Positions 1 to 5,132 of a stretch of DNA of 5,132 nucleotides are shown here, one piece after another. The notes beneath the pieces are model-generated. The model ran no database searches. It saw only the letters and a list, made by a program, of their open reading frames with translations, and was not told the DNA's origin. The translations under genes and the position numbers were made by a program. Each line of letters begins with the position of its first letter. Positions within the stretch are counted from its first letter, which is position 1. This DNA is from Ignavibacteriaceae bacterium (GTDB taxonomy: Bacteria; Bacteroidota; Ignavibacteria; Ignavibacteriales; Ignavibacteriaceae): assembly GCA_031292465.1 (NCBI GenBank), contig JARLHB010000235.1, positions 1 through 5,132 of the forward strand. The letters run 5' to 3'.

Positions 1-1663
1 ACTTTCCGAATTCATCTTTTCCGTCCCATGTAGCTGTATAATCTCCGGCCTTCATCATTCCGTTAACAAGTGTCTTTACTTTCTGTCCAAGAAGGTTGAA
101 TACTACAAGTGTAATATTTTCGCTCTTTGCAACAGCAAATTTGATATTTGTTGTCGGGTTGAATGGATTTGGATAAGCATTTGCTAATGAGAAAGTTCCC
201 GGTACGATAACTGATGTTTTTGTTACTCCTGTATAACCGTTTGTAAACCATCCCGGATCGCCGATAGCTTTACCATCTGTACCACCGGTCTTTAAAGCAG
301 TATTGCTGTATTGCATATCAGCTGCTTCTGGCAAAGGCCATGCAGGTATCCAGTTACTGCCGGAAATTGTCGGTACCTGGTATCCCCAGCCGGTGCTAGG
401 TGATTGTCCGGTTCTGATCAAGGTAAAATAGGGTAACAAACCTAAACCATATGTACCGCCTCCGGTAATTACATTTGCAAATGAACTGCCATACCCTGGA
501 TCTTCGTCCATTATATTTCCGGATTCCACAAGGCCCGGCCAGTCTGTTTTGTTATTAAACATATTTGTTGTTCTGGTATTCATCCATGTAGGTGTATACA
601 GGGAATCATCACCCCTTGCAGTATCATTCCATGCAGTCCAAAAAGCTGTTATAGCTGATGGCTGGAAATAGACGTTATTTTTAATTTCAATATTTCTTTT
701 TGCTTCTGCAAGCATTCTCCAATTAGAATTTCCTTTATCTGCTATATCAAAGACAGAGTCGGCTACTGTATTCATAGTATCAAAACTTACTATTGATGGA
801 TACTCTGTTGAATACTCTTCATCCCAGTAAGGATATTCAGCTTTGGTTTCTCCACCTACAAAAGGACTATAAAGGATGTTATTATTGACTTTTGCAGAAA
901 AGGCACCAAACATCCAAAAAGGCTGTAAGAAAGAAAATACTAAATTGTTATGAGAAAATTCGACAAATCTAACAGGGGATTCCGGCGCAACAAGATAAGA
1001 GTTCCAGCATAAAAATGTGCAGTACTTAATACTAATTGTATCAACTGATGGTGTAGCCGGCCACACAGGTGCAACTCCTTCAGCGTCTGTCCACGTTACC
1101 GGATCAACACCGTTTCTAAATTTGCAATTAGTAGCAAAAAATTTGCCCCAATTACCGGTATATGCAAAAGTGCTTCCATGGTTATTATCAAAAACGATAT
1201 TATCAGCATCAACTCTTACGCTGTCTGCTGAGGCTAATATATCACGGCCAGGGTGATAGTATGAACCATTTGTAGAAAGATCTTCAAGAAAAAGATTCTT
1301 TAATGAAAATCTTAAACCGTTTTTTGTCAGGTTAAACAAAACAGTAGGTATTGAACCGTCGTTTAATACTCCGGGCTGTATACAAGGCGGCCTGCCTTCT
1401 GAACCTAAAACTCCTAGAACAGTAATGTCAGACTTAGGTGTTATTTGTGCTAAATATATATACGTTGTATCCAATGTTACAAGTTTATATACACTATGAG
1501 CTTGCTGGCTATTGCTGGTAGTATCACTATTAATAATATCGTCAAGATTTGCACCATTTGCATAGACAACAAGTGTATCATTAGAGCCCGCTAATGCTTT
1601 CACGGGTAAAATAAATAATACGATCATTGAAACAACGATTGCCGTAAAAATTTTTGTTCTCAT
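1..1663 (-). CDS. Secreted beta-helix-like protein with T9SS type A sorting domain (3' end cut off by window)
   Basis: The frame is open from ATG 1663-1661 to the window edge (554 codons) with no stop, so the C-terminus is missing, probably by about 30 residues. The start is supported by AAGGAG six bases upstream. Residues 1-25 form a signal peptide (basic MRTK, hydrophobic core, cleavage probably after ALA at 23-25). Residues about 105-340 contain short repeated beta/turn units with Asn-rich turns, such as IVFDNNHGS, FFATNCKF, ISIKYCTF, VEFSHNNLVF, VNNNILYSP and IEIKNNVYF. This is the look of a right-handed parallel beta-helix (pectate-lyase-like fold). GTDGKAIGDPGWF near 461-473 resembles the 'dG.p.GDprW' ending seen in secreted bacterial beta-helix proteins. 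From Y497, YPNPFNPTTNIKF begins a T9SS type A sorting domain, which directs export through the outer membrane and surface anchoring or release. Catalytic residues and substrate cannot be assigned; it may be a polysaccharide lyase, adhesin or structural protein. It lies 241 bp downstream of the receptor gene on the same strand. Confidence 0.88.
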   Translation of the reverse strand, partial: MRTKIFTAIVVSMIVLFILPVKALAGSNDTLVVYANGANLDDIINSDTTSNSQQAHSVYKLVTLDTTYIYLAQITPKSDITVLGVLGSEGRPPCIQPGVLNDGSIPTVLFNLTKNGLRFSLKNLFLEDLSTNGSYYHPGRDILASADSVRVDADNIVFDNNHGSTFAYTGNWGKFFATNCKFRNGVDPVTWTDAEGVAPVWPATPSVDTISIKYCTFLCWNSYLVAPESPVRFVEFSHNNLVFSFLQPFWMFGAFSAKVNNNILYSPFVGGETKAEYPYWDEEYSTEYPSIVSFDTMNTVADSVFDIADKGNSNWRMLAEAKRNIEIKNNVYFQPSAITAFWTAWNDTARGDDSLYTPTWMNTRTTNMFNNKTDWPGLVESGNIMDEDPGYGSSFANVITGGGTYGLGLLPYFTLIRTGQSPSTGWGYQVPTISGSNWIPAWPLPEAADMQYSNTALKTGGTDGKAIGDPGWFTNGYTGVTKTSVIVPGTFSLANAYPNPFNPTTNIKFAVAKSENITLVVFNLLGQKVKTLVNGMMKAGDYTATWDGKDEFGK

Positions 1664-1669
1664 TAAGAA

Positions 1670-1675
1670 CTCCTT
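1670..1675 (-). promoter_or_regulatory. Ribosome binding site of the beta-helix T9SS protein
   Basis: AAGGAG on the minus strand, followed by the six-base spacer TTCTTA and then ATG at 1663-1661. It fixes the start of the downstream gene. It also shows that this genome uses Shine-Dalgarno sequences at this spacing, which matters for choosing the receptor start. Confidence 0.85.
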
Positions 1676-1704
1676 ACTTTACAATTATGAATTTAATTAA
1701 CTTT

Positions 1705-1718
1705 TCCTTTTAAAAGGA
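1705..1718. repeat. 14-bp perfect palindrome in the leader of the beta-helix gene
   Basis: TCCTTTTAAAAGGA reads the same on both strands and lies 42 bases upstream of the ATG at 1663. It could be an operator. As RNA it could offer TCCTTTT, which pairs with the AAAAGGA stretches around it. Palindromes of this length can arise by chance in AT-rich DNA, so its function is only a suggestion. Confidence 0.45.
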
Positions 1719-1904
1719 TTATCAAAGAAATAAATTATTTTACTGCCTCCTTTTTATATGATTAATAAATATCCGGCAATAATAAATTGTCTGACATAAT
1801 TTTTATTAAAGTAATTATTAATCCATGTTAATGTTCTTCAATATTTAATAATTAAACGCCATAGCATTTTGCTTTAACAGTTAAATCTGTTACTGACTTT
1901 ATAA

Positions 1905-4817
1905 CTAGATTTTTATGCGAAGCCCTAAATCAGATTTAAATCCGTAATCTTCAATTGCAGACGGCGAGCCGCCCTGAATAATTTTTACATCATTTGAACC
2001 ATTTATATTGTTCAGGTCTGTATATACTTCTATCCCAAACCATGGCAGTATCTGTTTGGCAGAAATATCCCAACGCCTGTATGCAGCCGTATATCCCCTA
2101 AGCTGTGGCCATTGGCTTGCACTGGTAAAAATGTTGTCCTGATAAATCATAGCGACACGTATTGAGAATCCGCTATAATCAAAGCCCAATGAAAGATTGA
2201 TTATATCATCCGGCTGATCAACAAGCCTGTCTGAAAAAGAAGTGTCAATATATGATAAGACACGGCCGGTTGACACTGTATATAGATAAGGATATTGCGC
2301 CTTTGAAACAGTATGAGTGTAGTTTGCGTCAAATACAAGGCCGGACAATACTCCCGGCAAATACCAGAAATGGGTTTGCCAATCAAGTTCTACTCCGTAA
2401 ACCTTATTTAAATAAGGATTATTTTTCATTGTAGAAATATTGTAAGTAGAAGTAGAATTGTAGCCTGCATTATTAGGTAAATATTGCAGAACATCCCCGC
2501 CCTTAATATAGAATGACCAGGAATAAACCATATCTTTTATCTGCTTAAGAAATGCCCCAGCAGTAAACAACCCGATTGTATTATTATAGAATGATAAATA
2601 TGCATCATAGTTTCTGGATTGCGCAGGAACCAGGTCATAATTATTCCAGTTTAATGTTGTACCCGATAAATCAACCCTGGGTACGAAATCACTGAAGCTG
2701 GGATACGATAGTGTATTGGAATATGAAAGGCGAACGTCAAACCACGACAGCGGCTTGTATTTAATGGTTACATCAGGAAGCCAGTAATTATGGGTACGGG
2801 TAATCGTAGTATCATAATGATTATATGACTGATATGATTCGGGACTTGTTACGCCTGCAACACCGGTATAACAGGTTTGCAGACTCTGAAGCCTGACTCC
2901 GGGAATAATTGTAATTTCCGGGCCAACTTTTACTGTAGCCATTAGATATAATGCACCATGGTTTTCATGGCCGTCGTAATCACTTATTGTTGATTTATAA
3001 TTATTATGGCCATATGTGCCCTCGTTATTGAGGCTTGCAATCAAAGCCGCATTATTTTTCAACAGTTGTACCAAATTTGCCATCTTGCCATAATTCAACG
3101 GAGCAACCATTGAGTAGTCGCCATCAAGAAACTTACCATAACTAAAACTTGGGTCAAGAAAATTAGTAAGTGATATTTTCGTTGAATTCATTGGCAAAGA
3201 GAAATTTGAGTTGATAAGATTATCAACCACTACTGCACCGCTGGAATTAAGCATCTGCGGCGTATCATATTCATCATATTGATATGATCTGGTTTGATAT
3301 TTGTACATTCCGCCGAATTTTAAGATTGCAGAAATATCTGATGATATGTTGAGATTAGTTTTCAAATCAAATGATGAAGAAAAAGTTCTCGCTTTTGAAA
3401 AGCTTGTAGTATTATCCAAAGACATAAGGTATGTCTGCGCCAAATTTCGGTTTGCAGCATTTGTAACACTCTGTGGACTTGAATTTTGCGCAGCGATAAA
3501 TTGGTTGAGACCACCGGATGTTTGAGAAAATTCAACATCCCAGCCATCAGGAGATTTATTTTCAGAATATGTATGGGCCAGTTTTACATCAAGATTGAAA
3601 TTATCAAAATCCTGGTTAAAGTCTACTGAATTTGAAATAGAATTTATTACGTTCTTAGAGTTTGTAAGGCCGTAATAAAGCATATTGTTACTAATATCAT
3701 AAGACTCTGACCGCTGCTGGCTGTTTGTAGTTCCCGTACTAAAAAAATTTACTAATTTAATTTTACCGGTGGAATAAGTATAATCTAAATTAAGTGCGCC
3801 ATTATAGCGTAATCTGTCTCTTGGAATATCAGAAAGCTCAACACTTGTAATCAGATATTGTGTTTGACTATTACTAAAGTGATTAAATCCTGTTCCCAGT
3901 TCATTAGAAGTAAGATTTTTTCTTTCAATATCAAATTGTGCAAAGACGCCAAGCTTGCCGTCTAAAAACCTGTTTTCAAAGCTTCCGACATATTTATAAT
4001 TATTAAACTTATTATAGGCATCCGAAAGACTATTATACCCGCCCTGTATATCAAGGCTGAATTGAGGAACCCCCGGTTCTTTCGTCTGGGCTTCCCTCAT
4101 ATTAAAATTAACAATTCCTCCTATTACGTTAGCATCCATATCGGCAGTTACTGTTTTAGATACTTCAATACCTTCAAGCATACTTGAAGAAATCATGCTC
4201 AGGTCTGTACTCCTGGTACTTGGATCCGAAGAACCCATCTCAATTCCGTTTATTGTAATTTGATTGTACTGGGGTGCAAGCCCGCGGACAACTACTTGAT
4301 TACCTTCACCTCCGCTTCTCATTACAGAAATGCCCGGAAGCCTGCCGACCGATTCTGCTGCATTTGCATCCGGTAATTCCTGAATTTTTGCGGCTGAAAC
4401 AACATTCACTATCTGGTCTGTAGAGAGTTGCTGATTAATGGCTTGCTTTTGCCCGCTTGCCTGTCCGGTTACAATAACGGTCTGACCTTCAAGGCCAACA
4501 GGTTCCAGCATAAAATCTTTTGTAATATGCGCTCCGGCCTCAACTTTTATCTCTGCTTTAAACTCTTTGTAACCTATATAACTAACACGAATAGAATACG
4601 AACCTGGTAATACAGGTGATATTATATACTTACCATCCATACCGGTTGCCCCGCCAGCACTTGTACCAACAAGGACCACATTTGCACCAAAAAGCGGCTC
4701 TCCTGTTTTAGCATCTTTTACATATCCTTCTATGCTTGAATTTGCAGCCATAACGGTTGTACAGAGGAAGGGTATGATAAAAGTTATAATACTTAAGATA
4801 ATAAAAATCCTGCGCAA
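1905..4817 (-). CDS. TonB-dependent outer-membrane receptor with carboxypeptidase-regulatory-like domain
   Basis: A gated outer-membrane porin that takes up a large or scarce ligand using energy from TonB-ExbB-ExbD; the ligand is unknown. Numbering is from the TTG at 4817-4815 (970 residues). Residues 1 to about 25 are a signal peptide (MRRIFIILS..., cleavage near VMAA). Residues about 28-106 form a CarboxypepD_reg-like domain (IEGYVKDAKTGEPLFGANV; SIRVSYIGYK). Residues about 110-117 (EGQTVIVT) may be a TonB box. The plug, about 122-243, has the motifs IQELPDANAAESVGRLPGI, VVVRGLAPQYNQITINGIE and TADMDANVIGGIVNFNMR, typical of the TonB-Xanth-Caul style of receptor (TIGR01782-like). The rest is beta-barrel, with late strands recognisable around GVELDWQ, ANYTH (near 831) and VYTDLNNING. 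The start is chosen because AAAAGGAG lies six bases upstream of the TTG and the product begins with an ideal signal peptide. In-frame ATGs at 4850 and 4847 lack a ribosome binding site and would add 11 residues including D/E-type charge. There is no SusD neighbour; both flanking genes encode T9SS cargo. The gene is intact, ending in TAG. Confidence 0.95.
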   Translation of the reverse strand: MRRIFIILSIITFIIPFLCTTVMAANSSIEGYVKDAKTGEPLFGANVVLVGTSAGGATGMDGKYIISPVLPGSYSIRVSYIGYKEFKAEIKVEAGAHITKDFMLEPVGLEGQTVIVTGQASGQKQAINQQLSTDQIVNVVSAAKIQELPDANAAESVGRLPGISVMRSGGEGNQVVVRGLAPQYNQITINGIEMGSSDPSTRSTDLSMISSSMLEGIEVSKTVTADMDANVIGGIVNFNMREAQTKEPGVPQFSLDIQGGYNSLSDAYNKFNNYKYVGSFENRFLDGKLGVFAQFDIERKNLTSNELGTGFNHFSNSQTQYLITSVELSDIPRDRLRYNGALNLDYTYSTGKIKLVNFFSTGTTNSQQRSESYDISNNMLYYGLTNSKNVINSISNSVDFNQDFDNFNLDVKLAHTYSENKSPDGWDVEFSQTSGGLNQFIAAQNSSPQSVTNAANRNLAQTYLMSLDNTTSFSKARTFSSSFDLKTNLNISSDISAILKFGGMYKYQTRSYQYDEYDTPQMLNSSGAVVVDNLINSNFSLPMNSTKISLTNFLDPSFSYGKFLDGDYSMVAPLNYGKMANLVQLLKNNAALIASLNNEGTYGHNNYKSTISDYDGHENHGALYLMATVKVGPEITIIPGVRLQSLQTCYTGVAGVTSPESYQSYNHYDTTITRTHNYWLPDVTIKYKPLSWFDVRLSYSNTLSYPSFSDFVPRVDLSGTTLNWNNYDLVPAQSRNYDAYLSFYNNTIGLFTAGAFLKQIKDMVYSWSFYIKGGDVLQYLPNNAGYNSTSTYNISTMKNNPYLNKVYGVELDWQTHFWYLPGVLSGLVFDANYTHTVSKAQYPYLYTVSTGRVLSYIDTSFSDRLVDQPDDIINLSLGFDYSGFSIRVAMIYQDNIFTSASQWPQLRGYTAAYRRWDISAKQILPWFGIEVYTDLNNINGSNDVKIIQGGSPSAIEDYGFKSDLGLRIKI

Positions 4818-4823
4818 TATATT

Positions 4824-4831
4824 CTCCTTTT
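4824..4831 (-). promoter_or_regulatory. Ribosome binding site that decides the receptor start (TTG)
   Basis: AAAAGGAG on the minus strand, spacer AATATA (six bases), then TTG at 4817-4815. Its core and spacing match the AAGGAG six bases before the ATG of the beta-helix gene. The alternative ATGs at 4850 and 4847 are preceded only by A/T-rich sequence (ATCAAAATAA) with no Shine-Dalgarno. Confidence 0.75.
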
Positions 4832-4849
4832 GTAAATGACTATTCATCA

Positions 4850-4876
4850 TTTATTTTGATTCGAAATCAAAAAAAA
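4850..4876. promoter_or_regulatory. Operator-like dyad upstream of the receptor
   Basis: Inverted repeat TTTTGATT (4854-4861) / AATCAAAA (4865-4872) around the 3-base centre CGA. It extends to 12-base arms (4850-4876) with one mismatch. It lies about 33 bases before the TTG start and overlaps the first upstream ATG. On the transcript the T-run precedes the hairpin and does not follow it, so it does not look like a terminator. It could be a repressor or activator site or a 5' UTR hairpin. No regulator can be named. Confidence 0.4.
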
Positions 4877-4880
4877 ATTC

Positions 4881-4897
4881 CTTATACAATTTTTATA
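4881..4897 (-). promoter_or_regulatory. Possible promoter -10 region of the receptor gene
   Basis: On the minus strand this stretch reads TATAAAAATTGTATAAG, with two TATA-like hexamers (4892-4897 and 4881-4886). A poor -35 candidate, TTATCG, lies 15 bases before the first. The position, about 65-80 bases before the TTG start, is suitable, but AT-rich DNA gives such matches easily. If transcription starts here, the structured element at 4904-4963 is promoter-proximal DNA and not leader RNA. Confidence 0.2.
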
Positions 4898-4903
4898 ATG
4901 ATC

Positions 4904-4963
4904 CGGTTTCATCGATAAGTATTTATCCCATTTACTATTGCCTGAGCGGCAGAACCGAAACCG
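4904..4963 (-). ncRNA. Candidate structured RNA element in the receptor leader (three-way junction)
   Basis: On the minus strand a 7-bp outer helix CGGTTTC (4963-4957) / GAAACCG (4910-4904) encloses two hairpins: TGCC-GCTCA-GGCA (4951-4939) and GATAA-ATAC-TTATC (4927-4914). A competing hairpin, AGCGG (4965-4961) / CCGCT (4949-4945), would exclude the outer helix and first hairpin, as in switch-like leaders. The segment is more GC-rich than the surrounding intergenic DNA. I do not recognise it as a known riboswitch; in particular no cobalamin, TPP, purine, fluoride or c-di-GMP consensus is visible. Helices this short can occur by chance. Confidence 0.25.
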
Positions 4964-5007
4964 CTAGCATATAACCAGAATCATATTTTTGCATTATGTT
5001 TTTATAA

Positions 5008-5048
5008 ACCGAATTTGGCAGGTTTTTTAATACCCTGCCAAATTCGGT
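5008..5048 (-). terminator. Perfect 15-bp hairpin terminator after the upstream T9SS cargo gene
   Basis: ACCGAATTTGGCAGG (5008-5022) and CCTGCCAAATTCGGT (5034-5048) pair perfectly across an 11-base loop. The hairpin begins 35 bases after the stop of the minus-strand gene at the right edge. The downstream tract on the minus strand is only TTATAAAAA, so the U-run is weak. The stem strength and the position just past a stop still make a terminator the simplest reading, and it separates the cargo gene from the receptor transcript. Confidence 0.7.
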
Positions 5049-5083
5049 AAGATATAAGCACAATTGTTATTGTTGCTTATTTG

Positions 5084-5132
5084 TTACTTCATAAGAATCA
5101 TTTTCTTTGTTGAGGTGAAAGACTGGGATTCA
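5084..5132 (-). CDS. C-terminal end of a T9SS-sorted protein (5' part outside the window)
   Basis: Only the last 15 codons and the TAA stop (5086-5084) are present. The encoded tail ESQSFTSTKKMILMK ends in STKKMILMK, the characteristic last strand of a T9SS type A sorting domain (family ending close to '...KKMvLlK'). The protein is therefore probably a secreted or surface-anchored T9SS substrate, like the gene at the left edge. Its main domain and function cannot be known from this window. A strong hairpin follows the stop. Confidence 0.75.
   Translation of the reverse strand, partial: ESQSFTSTKKMILMK

Larger units (their letters stand above)
1664..1904 (-). other. Intergenic region and leader between receptor and beta-helix gene
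   Basis: This 241-bp, strongly AT-rich region contains no credible gene. Nothing in it is a convincing terminator: the best hairpin after the receptor stop, TAACAG/CTGTTA (1875-1892), has a 6-bp stem and no U-tract. A weak minus-strand promoter could be TTGCCG (1774-1779) and TATAAA (1753-1758), but the 15-base spacing is poor. I found no clean Bacteroidota-type TTG/TAnnTTTG pair. The region also holds an orphan Shine-Dalgarno-like sequence at 1746-1755 and palindromes at 1705-1718, 1844-1856 and 1873-1885. The beta-helix gene could be transcribed from here, by read-through from the receptor, or both. Confidence 0.5.

Noticed and set aside
63..251. Minus-strand ORF of 62 codons at the left end.
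   Set aside because: It is an out-of-frame shadow of the T9SS sorting-domain region of the beta-helix gene, with low-complexity, Lys/Cys-rich translation and no family features.
1017..1256. Plus-strand ORF of 79 codons.
   Set aside because: It lies wholly inside the minus-strand beta-helix gene, which has clear domain content, a signal peptide and a ribosome binding site. This is an antisense shadow. The same applies to plus-strand ORFs at 2252-2434, 3301-3525 and 4428-4610 inside the receptor gene.
1875..1892. Hairpin TAACAG/CTGTTA just after the receptor stop as a terminator.
   Set aside because: The stem is only 6 bp, A/T-dominated, and not followed by a T-run on the minus strand.
4909..4980. 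A 23-codon minus-strand open stretch that reads like protein (SGFGSAAQAIVNGINTYR, then TGA), possibly a gene remnant.
   Set aside because: It is preceded immediately by a TGA, has no start codon or ribosome binding site, and no family match was recognised. It overlaps the candidate structured leader; chance is the simplest explanation.
4935..4994. A 19-residue minus-strand ORF starting at ATG 4994 (MQKYDSGYMLAVSVLPLRQ), possibly a leader peptide.
   Set aside because: It has no Shine-Dalgarno (TTATAAAAACATA precedes it), no run of regulatory codons and no attenuator-like hairpin after it.
4818..5007. A cobalamin or other known riboswitch upstream of the TonB receptor.
   Set aside because: No B12-box-like or other familiar riboswitch consensus was found, and the available leader is too short for a full cobalamin riboswitch.

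Overview
This AT-rich window looks like a chromosomal piece from a bacterium of the Fibrobacterota-Chlorobiota-Bacteroidota (FCB) superphylum. The evidence is a large TonB-dependent outer-membrane receptor lying between two proteins that carry type IX secretion system (T9SS) type A C-terminal sorting domains. The sorting motif YPNPFNPTTNIKF is the flavour I associate with Ignavibacteria, Calditrichota and related lineages more than with classical Bacteroides. That placement is inference from motif style; no rRNA or marker gene is present.

All recognisable genes are on the minus strand, so transcription runs from high to low coordinates. From right to left: (1) 5084-5132, the last 15 codons of a gene whose protein ends in a T9SS sorting-domain tail, followed by a perfect 15-bp hairpin (5008-5048) that probably ends its transcript. 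(2) 4818-5007, an intergenic leader holding a possible multi-helix RNA element, TATA-like sequence and an operator-like dyad. (3) 1905-4817, a 970-residue TonB-dependent receptor with a signal peptide, carboxypeptidase-regulatory-like domain, plug and 22-strand-type barrel. I assign its start to a TTG preceded by a strong Shine-Dalgarno, not to the upstream ATGs. (4) 1664-1904, a 241-bp AT-rich intergenic region with several short palindromes and an unused Shine-Dalgarno-like sequence. (5) 1-1663, the first 554 codons of a secreted right-handed beta-helix-like protein with a T9SS sorting domain. It runs off the left edge, probably about 30 codons short of its end.

Together the genes describe a cell-envelope nutrient-handling or surface-display neighbourhood. 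The receptor would import an unknown ligand using TonB-ExbBD energy, while the flanking T9SS cargo would be exported to the cell surface or medium. The beta-helix fold is common in polysaccharide lyases and adhesins, so glycan capture is a plausible common theme, but no catalytic residues could be assigned and no SusD partner is present. The window shows no mobile element, CRISPR array, tRNA or rRNA. The less ordinary signals are the TTG start call and the structured-looking receptor leader.
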